A DNA stretch of 38,107 nt, taken from the NCBI GenBank assembly GCA_046349635.1, contig JAXMBX010000050.1:1-38107 (forward strand). The letters are read 5' to 3'. A model generated the notes under the pieces. That model did not search any database. It had not been told where the DNA came from and saw only the letters and a program-made list of their open reading frames with translations. How positions within the stretch are numbered: the stretch's first letter is position 1; every line of letters begins with the position of its first letter. Below are positions 16,996 through 25,985 of this stretch, one piece after another. The position numbers and the translations under genes are program-made. This DNA is from JAXMBX01 sp046349635 (GTDB taxonomy: Bacteria; Planctomycetota; Planctomycetia; Planctomycetales; Planctomycetaceae).

Positions 16996-17850
16996 TTATG
17001 GTTTATTCGCCGACGCGAAAGCCTGCTGAAACGGCTTGATAATCTCCTTGGAGAGAGACGAATCCAGAACGGAAAAGAGCACCCGCTCAAAACGTCCCTG
17101 CCAGGGTCCGCGCACCAGGTGGTCCGCGAAGATTGTCGCCACCGTCCGGGGATCGTTGCGAAACACTCCGCAACCCCATGCCCCCAGAACAAGCCGTCGG
17201 TACCCCTGCGCGGCTGCGATGGCCAGGACATATTCCGACCTGCGGCGAAGCGTTTCCGGGACGAACTTCATGTCCCCCGGACGATTCATCTGGATGGCCC
17301 CGGCATTGGGAGCCGCCGCGGTGATAAATGTCACCAGTTGCGGCTGCTCTAAAAGTCCCCCATCATCGGTCCGAAACACAGGACACGCAGGGGACAGGAT
17401 CATCCCGTCTGAATACAGCGGCGTGGGGTTGGCCGCGAAGGCGCCGTAGAACTCGGGAGCTTTAAGTAAGGAGGCGTACAGGGCCGAACTGCGGGCGAGC
17501 GATTCCTCCTGCGCCTGGGCTCCCGTCAGGAATCCCCCTCCCGGATGCTTCGCGGAAGCGAAGTTCAACGCCGCCACAGCCCCCTCCCCTTCCGCCAGAA
17601 GCCGCGTCACCCCCTCCAGAGTGGTCTCATTGACCACCTCCACTTTTGTGGAGAACTTTGGACTCGGTTCCGCAACCAGATTAGACGTCAGTCGCTGCAA
17701 ATCCACGGGGGAAAAATAGCAGGTGCCATTCAAACAGCGGGTAACGGCGGGCCCGATCTCGACATTGCGACCTGCGGGATTGCGATAATATCCCTCTTCG
17801 ACGATCTCGACCGTTTCGCGGGCGAGAACCGTCCTGAATGAACGACTCAT
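16996..17850 (-). CDS. Microbial-type poly(ADP-ribose) glycohydrolase-like protein (TIGR02452/DUF2263)
   Basis: The 284-residue protein is a complete member of the bacterial PARG-like macrodomain family. The signature is clear: 'ALNFASAKHPGGGFLTGAQAQEESLARSS', with the GGG at 104-106 and the catalytic Q114-E115-E116. The later 'VLGAWGCGVFRNDP' segment is the conserved ADP-ribose phosphate-binding loop. Family members remove ADP-ribose (mono or poly) from proteins or nucleic acids. No ADP-ribosyltransferase gene is recognisable in the window, so the modified partner is unknown. The ATG has AAGGA seven bases upstream. It lies 133 bases downstream of the Fae-like gene on the same strand; the gap does not argue strongly for one operon. 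Confidence 0.92.
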   Translation of the reverse strand: MSRSFRTVLARETVEIVEEGYYRNPAGRNVEIGPAVTRCLNGTCYFSPVDLQRLTSNLVAEPSPKFSTKVEVVNETTLEGVTRLLAEGEGAVAALNFASAKHPGGGFLTGAQAQEESLARSSALYASLLKAPEFYGAFAANPTPLYSDGMILSPACPVFRTDDGGLLEQPQLVTFITAAAPNAGAIQMNRPGDMKFVPETLRRRSEYVLAIAAAQGYRRLVLGAWGCGVFRNDPRTVATIFADHLVRGPWQGRFERVLFSVLDSSLSKEIIKPFQQAFASANKP

Positions 17851-17983
17851 TTTCAGTTCCTTTACTCATGTTTTCTCACTTTGTTTTATCTATGAAACCA
17901 TGACGTCCGAATGGTCTCAAAGGTTCGGTGAGAAATCTTTTGCCGTCTGGTGGAACTCAAAATGATTTGCGACGCAAACGTTC

Positions 17984-18571
17984 TTACAGTTTCCCCTCAA
18001 CACCCATCTGGTGGAAGATGTGCGGAACCTGGTCCTGGTTTTTCAGCAGCCAGTCGATGGTCGGCTCGTGGTGCATCGCCTTGTGAATCGCCTTGGCGAC
18101 CGCTTCCCGGTTCGTCTTGAACAGGATCTCGTGGTCGATCTTTTCTTTCACCACGCTCGGGTCGAGCCACGCTGAGACGATGATCCCCAGGTCGTTCACC
18201 TTGTTCTTGGGAAGATCCCCGGCCCGAACCGCATCCAGCACCCCGTGAGCAATCGCGGCCTGCACGGTTCCCATCAGGATATTGGTGTACTTCTCGCTCT
18301 TCACGGTCACCTTGCTGACCATGACCGTCGTCGGACGGACCTGTACGTCGCAATTCAGGATTGCGAAGACGCGAGTGTGCCCGCTCACCTGGCCGCCGAT
18401 CATGTTCGCAATCGCGTATCCGACCGGCCCATCCAGTTCTCCGATGACCACTTCCGGCTCCGCGGCGGACCAGCTCGGCTCCGCCTCGACCAAGGCCTCT
18501 CCCGTCCGGAGAATAATTCGCCCGCGAGGCAGCTTCTTGGTGGTTTTCGCGGTGTTCTTTTTCTTGGCCAT
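17984..18571 (-). CDS. Formaldehyde-activating enzyme (Fae) homologue with altered active site
   Basis: The ATG at 18571 has AGGAG seven bases upstream, so the in-frame ATG at 18595 is rejected. The 195-residue product starts with a Lys-rich tail, then aligns along the whole length of Fae: 'TGEALVEAEP', 'VVIGELDGPV', 'RPTTVMVSKVTVKS', and the helical C-terminus. Fae joins formaldehyde to tetrahydromethanopterin. In characterised Fae the acid/base is His17 in 'EVAHIDLIIG'; by hand alignment the position is E38 here ('SAAEPEVVIG'). The loop before it is two residues longer. It may therefore be one of the Fae paralogues of unknown role rather than the true enzyme. It is 121 bases downstream of a histidine kinase gene on the same strand. 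Confidence 0.87.
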   Translation of the reverse strand: MAKKKNTAKTTKKLPRGRIILRTGEALVEAEPSWSAAEPEVVIGELDGPVGYAIANMIGGQVSGHTRVFAILNCDVQVRPTTVMVSKVTVKSEKYTNILMGTVQAAIAHGVLDAVRAGDLPKNKVNDLGIIVSAWLDPSVVKEKIDHEILFKTNREAVAKAIHKAMHHEPTIDWLLKNQDQVPHIFHQMGVEGKL

Positions 18572-18692
18572 GAGCGGTCTCCTGTTGTCTGACAAAGCTG
18601 ATCGTTCGAGAAGTATTTCCCCGGATGATCGGCGAGCCGGAAAGACAAGTCAAGACGCCCCTGCGAAAGAATCAGAGGTTTGACGCAGAACC

Positions 18693-20282
18693 TCACGCCG
18701 CCTTCGTCTGTCCCGAGGCTTTGCGCGGCAGGCGGATCGAAAACGTGCTCCCCTTCCCCGGCCCTTCACTCTCGGCTTCGATCGTCCCCTGGTGGTCTTC
18801 GATGATCCGATGGCTGATCGACAGCCCCAGGCCGGTCCCCTTGCCGACCTCTTTCGTAGTGAAGAACGGCTCGAACAGATCGTTGATGACTTCGGGGGTC
18901 ATGCCGCAGCCGTCATCCTTGAAGGAGATCACTACCTCGTCCGTCATTTCGTGGATCTGGATCATTAACGTCCCCGGCCCGTTCATGGAATCGAGGGCGT
19001 TCGCCGTCAGGTTCAAGATGACCTGTTTAATTTCTCCCGGGTGGACGGTCAGGTAACAGGGACGCTCATGCTCGAAGATGATCTTCCGATCCCGGAACTT
19101 GCTGAGGTGCCCCACCATCTCCAGCACCTCACGCACGATTCCCGCCACGTCGGTCCGGAGGCGGGGACTGTCCTGCCCCCGTGCGAAATCGAGCAGGCGG
19201 CCCGTGATCTCACGGCAGCGTTCCGTTTCCCGCTGAATCATCTGCAGGTATTGCTTCACAACTTCGAAGTCCCCCGCTTCGAGATGTCCCTGGCTCGAGT
19301 GCAGCCGTTCCACGAGCGAATCGGCCGCCATCAGAACCGCAGACAGGGGATTGTTGATCTCGTGAGCGATACCCGAAGCGAGGAAGCCGACACCCGCCAG
19401 CCGCTCCGAGCGGACCAACTGCCTGCTCCGTTCCTTCACCTGCTGATCGAGACTGTCGCGGATATCCTTGAATCGCTTCACCATGTCTCCAAAGGCATTC
19501 GCCAATTCGGCGACTTCATCCTTGGTATTGATGACGCAGGGAAAATCCAGATCCGGTGTATCGAGCCGGGTTTCCATTCGTCGGACAGACTCATACAGCT
19601 TGTGAATGGGAACGAACAGGAACCGATGCCCGAACATCCGCAACCCGAACAGGATGATGATCGCCGAACTTCCGGCGAAGACGATGATCCAGAAGGACCA
19701 GAAGAAGTCCCGCCGCGCCCGGTTGAGTTCGGGATTCAGGCCGTCCACCGGATCGGGAACTTTGCGGGCCAGTTCCAGCATTTCCGCGATGTCCGACCGC
19801 ATCTTTTGCAGCATGGAAATGCGCAGCTTGTTGTTCTGCCAGTCTTTGAGGATCTCCGCGTCACCGTGCAGAGTCTGCAGCATGATTTGTATGCGGGAAA
19901 GTAGCGGACCGGCAACGATGAATCGCCCGGTCTGAATTTCCTGAGTCTGCATTTGCGCGAGTTTGCGATGGAAATCCTCGATCCTTTGCCGTGAGGATTC
20001 CAGACGTTCATTGAACTGCCGCACCTGCGCGAGGGCGAATTGCTCATAGTCGCGCGGCGACTTCACTTGCGCGGGAGCGTCCAGACGCAAGGGAGCCAGC
20101 AATGCCGCGACGGCATCGACCAGATCCGGTTGATGCGGGGCACGATTAATAGCGGCGTCGAAATCCCGGATGACCCGGTGGTAGGAATGCAATCCCCACA
20201 CGCCGCTGCCAGCGAGAAAGAAGATCGCCATGAAAACGAGAAACAGCCCCCACTGGAGCTTTCCCCGGATCGTTCGATTCAC
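18693..20282 (-). CDS. Membrane sensor histidine kinase
   Basis: The GTG at 20282 is chosen: AGGGGG lies five bases upstream and a basic head plus membrane segment follow at once ('QWGLFLVFMAIFFLAGSGVWGL'); the frame is open 92 codons further upstream but that part is not family-like. The 529-residue product has a periplasmic helical sensor region, a second membrane segment ('FFWSFWIIVFAGSSAIIILFGLRMF' region), a HAMP domain, the H-box with H307 ('GIAHEINNPLSAVL'), and the N, G1 and G2 boxes ('NLTANALDSM', 'DDGCGM', 'GKGTGLGLSIS'). It autophosphorylates H307. No response regulator is next to it, so it is an orphan here. The stimulus is unknown; the sensor region resembles a four-helix bundle. 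Confidence 0.93.
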   Translation of the reverse strand: MNRTIRGKLQWGLFLVFMAIFFLAGSGVWGLHSYHRVIRDFDAAINRAPHQPDLVDAVAALLAPLRLDAPAQVKSPRDYEQFALAQVRQFNERLESSRQRIEDFHRKLAQMQTQEIQTGRFIVAGPLLSRIQIMLQTLHGDAEILKDWQNNKLRISMLQKMRSDIAEMLELARKVPDPVDGLNPELNRARRDFFWSFWIIVFAGSSAIIILFGLRMFGHRFLFVPIHKLYESVRRMETRLDTPDLDFPCVINTKDEVAELANAFGDMVKRFKDIRDSLDQQVKERSRQLVRSERLAGVGFLASGIAHEINNPLSAVLMAADSLVERLHSSQGHLEAGDFEVVKQYLQMIQRETERCREITGRLLDFARGQDSPRLRTDVAGIVREVLEMVGHLSKFRDRKIIFEHERPCYLTVHPGEIKQVILNLTANALDSMNGPGTLMIQIHEMTDEVVISFKDDGCGMTPEVINDLFEPFFTTKEVGKGTGLGLSISHRIIEDHQGTIEAESEGPGKGSTFSIRLPRKASGQTKAA

Positions 20283-20444
20283 GGCGTCCCCCTCCCTGAG
20301 TGCCGATCTGGTCTGCGTTGAGTTGCTCTTCGGCCAGAAACCTCTGATCCGAAGGTGCGGCAGTCTAGCACCAAGCGGAAAAACAACGCAAGAAGACTCA
20401 GACACCACCACGGCAAGACAGGCAATCGAGGCTAAAGAGTCCTC

Positions 20445-20472
20445 TTGACCAAAATACGCAGTCTGAGATAGA
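20445..20472 (+). promoter_or_regulatory. Possible promoter of the LABN gene
   Basis: TTGACC at 20445-20450 and GATAGA at 20467-20472, 16 bases apart, lie in the 236-base divergent region between the histidine kinase and the LABN gene. The leader would be about 40 bases. The -35 is good, the -10 only fair. Confidence 0.35.
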
Positions 20473-20518
20473 AGTCCCGCCAGAGGAAGGACCAAGTTCT
20501 CCGAAAGGAAGGATTCCA

Positions 20519-20842
20519 GTGTCAGGTTCAGAGTGGATCTGGTTGACGATCGGTGCAAGTGCCCAGGGATTGTTTACCCTGCGGATGCTGGCCCAGTGGT
20601 GGGTCTCAGAACGCGCGGGACAAAGCGTTGTTCCTCCGGCTTACTGGTCGATGAGTCTCTTGGGCGGCGTCTGCATGCTGGCCTATGCCTGCCACCGCGG
20701 AGACCCCGTCTTTATCGTGGGCCAGGTCGCCGGAATCGCGGTTTACGGACGCAACCTGATGCTCGCCGGCAACTCACCGGGACGCGAGTTAGGACGCCCT
20801 TTGCCCGAGGCGCGACTTTCGACCACTCTCCAGAACCCTTGA
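20519..20842 (+). CDS. Lipid A biosynthesis N-terminal (LABN) domain membrane protein
   Basis: The gene starts with GTG, supported by AAGGAAGGA five bases upstream. The 107-residue protein has the LABN pattern: 'TLRMLAQWWVSERAGQSVVPPAYWSMSLLGG' then 'YACHRGDPVFIVGQVAGIAVYGRNL', giving about three short membrane helices. LABN domains are found alone or at the N-terminus of lipid A or dolichyl-phosphate-type glycosyltransferases in membrane lipid modification. It stands alone here, which is common. It precedes the flippase/acyltransferase/ligase gene, and lpxD lies at the window end, consistent with outer-membrane lipid work. A structured inverted repeat starts at its stop codon. Confidence 0.9.
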   Translation: MSGSEWIWLTIGASAQGLFTLRMLAQWWVSERAGQSVVPPAYWSMSLLGGVCMLAYACHRGDPVFIVGQVAGIAVYGRNLMLAGNSPGRELGRPLPEARLSTTLQNP

Positions 20843-20901
20843 AACGGCGGAATGTTACAATCTCTCCAGCCCGAATTCCTTCGATCGGGAATTCGCCGTT
20901 T
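20842..20901. terminator. Bipartite inverted repeat after the LABN gene, possible terminator
   Basis: AAACGGCG (20842-20849) pairs with CGCCGTTT (20894-20901), and inside it GAATTCC (20873-20879) pairs with GGAATTC (20888-20894) across an eight-base loop. The right arms are contiguous; the left arms are separated by 23 bases. It begins at the LABN stop codon. The T-run is short (TTTCTCC), so factor-independent termination is only possible, not clear. Confidence 0.4.
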
Positions 20902-20919
20902 CTCCTCCCGGCAGATGAT

Positions 20920-20947
20920 TTGCGCGCGGTAACTCACATGCTACAAT
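20920..20947 (+). promoter_or_regulatory. Possible promoter of the MFS-acyltransferase-ligase gene
   Basis: TTGCGC (20920-20925) and TACAAT (20942-20947) are 16 bases apart, just after the inverted repeat and about 70 bases before the ATG at 21020. The -10 is a one-mismatch match to the sigma70 consensus. A second TACAAT occurs at 20856 without a good -35. Confidence 0.4.
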
Positions 20948-21019
20948 GTGGGGCTTCCGTTCCGTCCTTTTTTATTACGTCTTAATCTAACGATCCGAGA
21001 ATCGAAGGTTGTTCATCCG

Positions 21020-24000
21020 ATGATGCACGGGAGTGAGTCCGCAGTGAGGGAAGATCTGGCCCATCACCGCGGCGGGTTGTGGTCGGTCAGCTTTCTGGGG
21101 CTGCTGGTCACGCAGTTTCTCAGCATTATCAACGATAATCTCGTGAAATGGCTGGTCGCCGAGATCGCCATTCACCATATGGGAGATGATTACCGGGGCT
21201 TTGCGCTGGGGGGCGGGACCGCTGCCTTCGTGCTCCCTTTCATTCTGTTCGCTTCCCCCGCCGGTTTTCTGGCTGACCGCTACAGCAAACGGAATGTGAT
21301 CGTCAATGTGAAGGCGATTGAATTATTCGTTGCGATTCTCGCCTGCATCGCGATTGGATTGGGAAGTATCCCCCTGATGTTCGCGACCCTGTTCCTGCTC
21401 GGAACACAGGCCTCATTGTTCGGCCCTGCGAAACTGGGGAGTATTCCCGAACTGCTGCTCCCGGAAAAGCTCTCGATCGCCAACGGTCTGGCCAATCTGG
21501 CGACCGTTTCTCGCCATTATTGTGGAACGATTTCCGGATTTCAGTTATGCCAATCACCGGGTTCGACAGGATGCAACCTGTTTCAATCCTGGGCGGCAAA
21601 GTCAACGGCCTCTGGATCTCGGGTCTATCATGCTTGCATGGCAGCCATCCGGCCTGCCGGCCAGCATGATCATCCGCCCTGTCCCAGCCGCGAATCCCGC
21701 CCGCAAGTTCCCACTGGAACCTCATCTCCAGCGCAAGCGCGATCTGCAGACACTTTCTCATGACAAATTCTTTCGAGTCGCACTGGGAGCGAAGCTCTTC
21801 ACCTGGTCTCGCCTGCCTCGCTCAGTTGAACCTCGAACCCTATGCCGACAAGCAACTCCACCTGAACAAAAGGAACAGACCGGTTACTTGATGGGCATGA
21901 TGGCGCTCGGAGTCTGCCTGGGAAGCGTCACCGCAGGCATCTGGTCCGGACGCCGCGTCGAAATGGGACTTGTCACCCTCTCCGCGATCGGACTCGTTGC
22001 CAATGGAATTCTCCTTTATTTTTCCAGCAACTCCTGGCAATGGACGACTCTCTGGCTGTTCTTGCTCGGAGCGTTCGGGGGGGCATACGACGTCCCCCTC
22101 ATGGCTTACCTGCAAAAACACAGCCGGGATGAAGAGCGCGGCTCCGTCTTTGCTGCTAACAACTTCCTGACCTTTTCGGGGATGTTTCTCGTTTCGCTGA
22201 TTTTCTTCGGGCTGCACGACAAGTTGAAGATTTCCTCGCCGGTGATCTTTCTGATCGCCGGGCTGATCACCATCCCTGTCGCCTTCACAGTTTTCAATCT
22301 GGCCCCCATGGCAACCATGCGGGTTGTGGTCCGGTTGTTCCAACAGCTTTTCTATCGTGTCAGGATCTATGGAAATTTGAACGTCCCTGACGAAGGGGGG
22401 GCACTCCTCGTTTCCAACCACATCTCCTGGATGGATGCCATCCTGATCGGCGCCAACTGCCATCGGGATATCCGCTTTATTGCCTTCGATGAGAACCTGA
22501 AAAGCCCGTTCGTCGAATGGATGTCCAAGCTGTTCGGAACGATCCCTATCAATAACACGAAGGGGCCTAAAGCCCTGCTCCAGTCCCTGAACGACGCCAA
22601 GCAAGCGCTTCGCAACGGAGACGTCGTCTGCATCTTCGCGGAGGGAGCCCTCTCCCGAACCGGGCAACTGATGGGCTTCCAGCGCGGCCTGACCAAGATC
22701 ATCGACGGTTTGGATGTCCCGGTGATTCCCATGTTTCTCGACCAGATGTGGGGAAGCATCTTCAGCTTCCGGGGGGGCAAGTTCTTCAAGAAATGGCCCG
22801 AGTATTTCGCCCGCCGCCGCGTCACGTTGATTTACGGCACTCCCCTGATCCATCCGAAGGGGGCGTTTGAAGTCCGGCAGGCGGTTCAGCAGTTGTCGAG
22901 CCAGTCCTTCGAATTACGCAAACCGGAACGGGTGGTTCTCTCTCGGATGTTCATTCGCAACTGCAAGCGGCATCCCTTCCAATCCAAACTCGTTGATTCC
23001 ACCCACCAGAAAGCGACCGGCAGGGACATTCTGATGCGAAGCCTGATCCTGCTTCGCATCCTGCAGCGGAAATTTATCCGCCCCGAAGACAAGATGGTCG
23101 GCCTGCTGCTGCCTCCCTCCGTCGGAGGGGTGATTGCGAACGCCGCTTTGGTGCTGGGACGCCATGTCCCCGTGAATCTCAATTACACCCTCAAGGCGGA
23201 AGAACTGAATTCGCACTTGCGGGTCTGCAAAATCAAGCACGTCCTGACCAGCCGCAAGTTTGTGGAAAAGACCGGGCTGGAACTGGATGTCCCCTACGTC
23301 TACCTGGAAGAATTGAAGCCCGAAGTGACGCTGGGCGACAAGCTCTGGGCCGCCCTCGCTGCGTTCCTGATTCCCAGCTTTATCCTCGAACGAATCCTGG
23401 GGCTGACGGAAGTCTCTCCCGATGACCCCCTCACGGTCATTTTCACCTCCGGTTCAACGGGAGAACCGAAGGGAGTCACTCTCACGTATCACAATGTCGG
23501 CTCGAATATCGACGCGATTGACCACGCCCTCATCCTGTCGGAGAAAGACACTTTTGTCGGCGTCCTCCCGTTCTTCCATTCCTTCGGATTCACGGCAACG
23601 CTCTGGACCGTCCTCGCAATGCGTCCGCGGGGGGCCTATCACTTCAATCCGCTGGATGCCCGGGTGATCGGCAAACTCTGCCAGGATCAGCACGTCACGA
23701 TCCTGCTCGCGACTCCCACCTTCCTGCGGGGCTACATCAAGAGATGCGATGCCGAAAACTTCAAATACCTGCGACTCGTGGTCACGGGGGCGGAAAAACT
23801 TCCCAAAGACCTGTCCGATGCGTTTGAGGAAAAGTTTGGAACCCGCCCCTTGGAAGGCTACGGAACCACGGAACTCTCTCCGCTTGTGTCGGTAAACATC
23901 CCCAATGTCCAGGACAAGGAATTCCTCCAGGAGGCCAAGCGGGAAGGGACCGTCGGCCGTCCGGTCTGGGGGGTCAGCGCCAAGGTTGTCTGCCCGGACA

Positions 24001-24526
24001 CTGGCCGCGACCTCGGTGTCGATGAGCCGGGCCTGCTCCTGATCAAGGGGCCGAATGTCATGCAGGGCTACCTGCAGATGCCGGAAAAACCGCCTCCGCG
24101 ATCAAGGAGGGTTGGTACTGCACCAGGGACATCGCCCGGATCGACGCGGATGGATTCATCCAGATCACCGATCGGCAAAGCCGGTTCTCAAAGATTGGCG
24201 GGGAGATGGTCCCGCACATCAAGATCGAGGAACTTCTCACGAAGATCCTGGCCCAACCCGAGGACGAATCCCCCGAGCTCCGCGCCGTCGTCACCTCCGT
24301 GGCGGATGAGCGCAAGGGAGAGCGCCTCGTCGTGCTTCACAAGTCCCTGTCGAAGAGTCCCGACCAGGTCTGCCGCGAACTCGCGGATGCCGGGCTGCCG
24401 AACCTGTGGATCCCCAGCACCGACAGCTTCGTGGAAGTGGAAGAATTTCCCGTCCTCGGAACAGGTAAGCTCGATCTGAAGCGCGTGAAGGCGGTTGCCG
24501 CGGAATTCTTCACGACCAAAGTTTGA
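21020..24526 (+). pseudogene. Three-domain MFS flippase / PlsC acyltransferase / acyl-ACP ligase, with frameshifts
   Basis: The whole frame-corrected gene would encode about 1,169 residues, the usual size of these fusions. Order: an LplT-like MFS transporter ('FLSIINDNLVKWLV', 'SPAGFLADRYSKRNVI'), a PlsC acyltransferase with the H-x4-D motif ('NHISWMD') and 'FAEGALSRTGQL', and an AMP-forming ligase with 'TSGSTGEPKGV', 'GYGTTELSPL' and the tail 'TGKLDLKRV'. Such proteins take up lysophospholipids and re-acylate them with acyl-ACP (Aas/LplT activity). Between about 21508 and 21861 the frame switches at least eight times while family-like pieces remain; a further break near 24088 (A-run, 'MPEK' then 'ASAIKEGWYCTRDIARID' in the next frame) leads to the true stop at 24524. 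Either start codon, 21020 or 21023, is possible. Sequence error is the likeliest cause. Confidence 0.85.
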
Positions 24527-24748
24527 CGCCGCGGATTTCTTGCGCCAAATCTGCGCTCAGTCGCGCGCTCCTACTCCCTCGTTCTGGGGCTGTCAATGCG
24601 CTCTGTATCCGGAAGTTTTTTTATTTTGCGATCAGAACTCATCGTCAGAGGGGGAATGGTCTTGAAAATTTGAACCACGGGGCCATGATGACAGGGAGTA
24701 ACTGACGACATCCACATCCACCGGTACTTGCCACAAGGAGACGCGGTG

Positions 24749-25786
24749 ATGACATACTTCGATCCACAGTCCTGCGCTCATGACGATTGCTGTTCCCGTC
24801 GTGACTTCATCAGGATTTCCGCCGCCGGAATCACCGCGGCCGCGATTCCTTCCCTCCCGAAAACGCTCCTCGCCGCCACAGACTCCACTCCTGAGAACCT
24901 CGTCGTCAAGCTGTATGAATCCTTGACCCCCAAACAAAAGGAAGAGATCTGTTTCGACTGGGATCACTCCGATGACCGGGGCCTGTTGCGGACCCACGTC
25001 TCCAATAACTGGAACATTACCGAAGAGGAATTCGCCGTTGGCGGGAAGTTCTTCAACTCGGATCAGCAGGAAATGATCCACGAACTGTTCTTCAGCCTGT
25101 ATCAACCCGACTGGAGAAAGCGGATCGAACAGCAGTTGCAGGACGATGCCGGCGGATACGGGAAGAAGCAGACGATCGCGATCTTCGGCAAACCGGGACA
25201 GGACAAGTTCGAACTCGTGATGACCGGACGGCACCTGACGATTCGTTGCGACGGGAACACCACTCCACATGTCGCCTTCGGCGGCCCGATCTTTTACGGA
25301 CACGCCGCGAAGGATTTCAATGAATCGGCCAAACACGAAGGAAACGTCTTCTGGCCCCAGGCACAGAAGGCAAATGCCCTCTTCCAGATGCTGGACGGCA
25401 AACAGCGCAAGCAGGCTTTAATCGCCAAGGCTCCTTCCGAAAGCAAGGTGGAGTTCGCCAAACCGGGAGCCCAGACCAGCGGACTTCCGATCAGCGAACT
25501 CTCCGCCGACCAGCGGGCTCATGCCCAATCGGTCCTGGAGGCACTTCTCGAACCGTATCGGAATATCGATCGAGAAGAAGCCAAGGCCTGCCTCAGCAAG
25601 CAGGGCGGCCTGGAGAAGTGCAGAATCTCCTTCTTCCAGGAGGGGGACATCGGCAATGACCAGGTCTGGGACATCTGGCGACTGGAGGGACCGTCCTTCG
25701 TGTGGCACTATCGCGGCAGCCCACACGTGCACGTCTGGGTCAATATCGCGGACGACGCGTCCGTCCCACTGAACGCCCGCGGCTAA
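24749..25786 (+). CDS. Tat-exported DUF3500 family protein
   Basis: The ATG at 24749 is preceded by AAGGAG (spacing eight; a GTG at 24746 is also possible). A twin-arginine leader follows ('CSRRDFIRISAAGITAAAIPS'). The 345-residue chain matches DUF3500: 'KQTIAIFGKPGQDKFELVMT' then 'GRHLTIRCDGN', 'AFGGPIFYGHAA', 'NALFQMLDGKQRKQAL' and a terminal 'WHYRGSPHVHVWVNI' with an H-x-H pair. The family occurs widely in planctomycetes and is exported folded; its activity is unknown, though the conserved histidines suggest metal or substrate binding. It is separated by 222 bases from the gene before and 199 from the gene after. Confidence 0.9.
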   Translation: MTYFDPQSCAHDDCCSRRDFIRISAAGITAAAIPSLPKTLLAATDSTPENLVVKLYESLTPKQKEEICFDWDHSDDRGLLRTHVSNNWNITEEEFAVGGKFFNSDQQEMIHELFFSLYQPDWRKRIEQQLQDDAGGYGKKQTIAIFGKPGQDKFELVMTGRHLTIRCDGNTTPHVAFGGPIFYGHAAKDFNESAKHEGNVFWPQAQKANALFQMLDGKQRKQALIAKAPSESKVEFAKPGAQTSGLPISELSADQRAHAQSVLEALLEPYRNIDREEAKACLSKQGGLEKCRISFFQEGDIGNDQVWDIWRLEGPSFVWHYRGSPHVHVWVNIADDASVPLNARG

Positions 25787-25985
25787 GAGCCTGCGGGGAT
25801 CACTGTTGCCATTCGATCCGAATGTGCAAAGATCGTTGTTCGTCTTTTTTTCGTTCGTCGTATTTCATTCCCCCGTTCCCGCGGTACGAAGGCAGACCTA
25901 TATCTTGTTCGCGAATCGACTCCCCCAGTTTTCTCCCGCTCCGCAATCGAAACATACTCAACCCGCCAGTCCCGCTCCCCTCCTG

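Noticed and set aside
20283..20558. 92-residue N-terminal extension of the histidine kinase from the ATG at 20558
   Set aside because: The GTG at 20282 has a strong ribosome site and directly precedes the membrane segment. The extension also overlaps the start of the divergent LABN gene.
25806..25985. N-terminal extension of the isomerase
   Set aside because: It does not match the family, which starts near 'GVHQTTTLRWSF', and the sequence looks like an untranslated leader.
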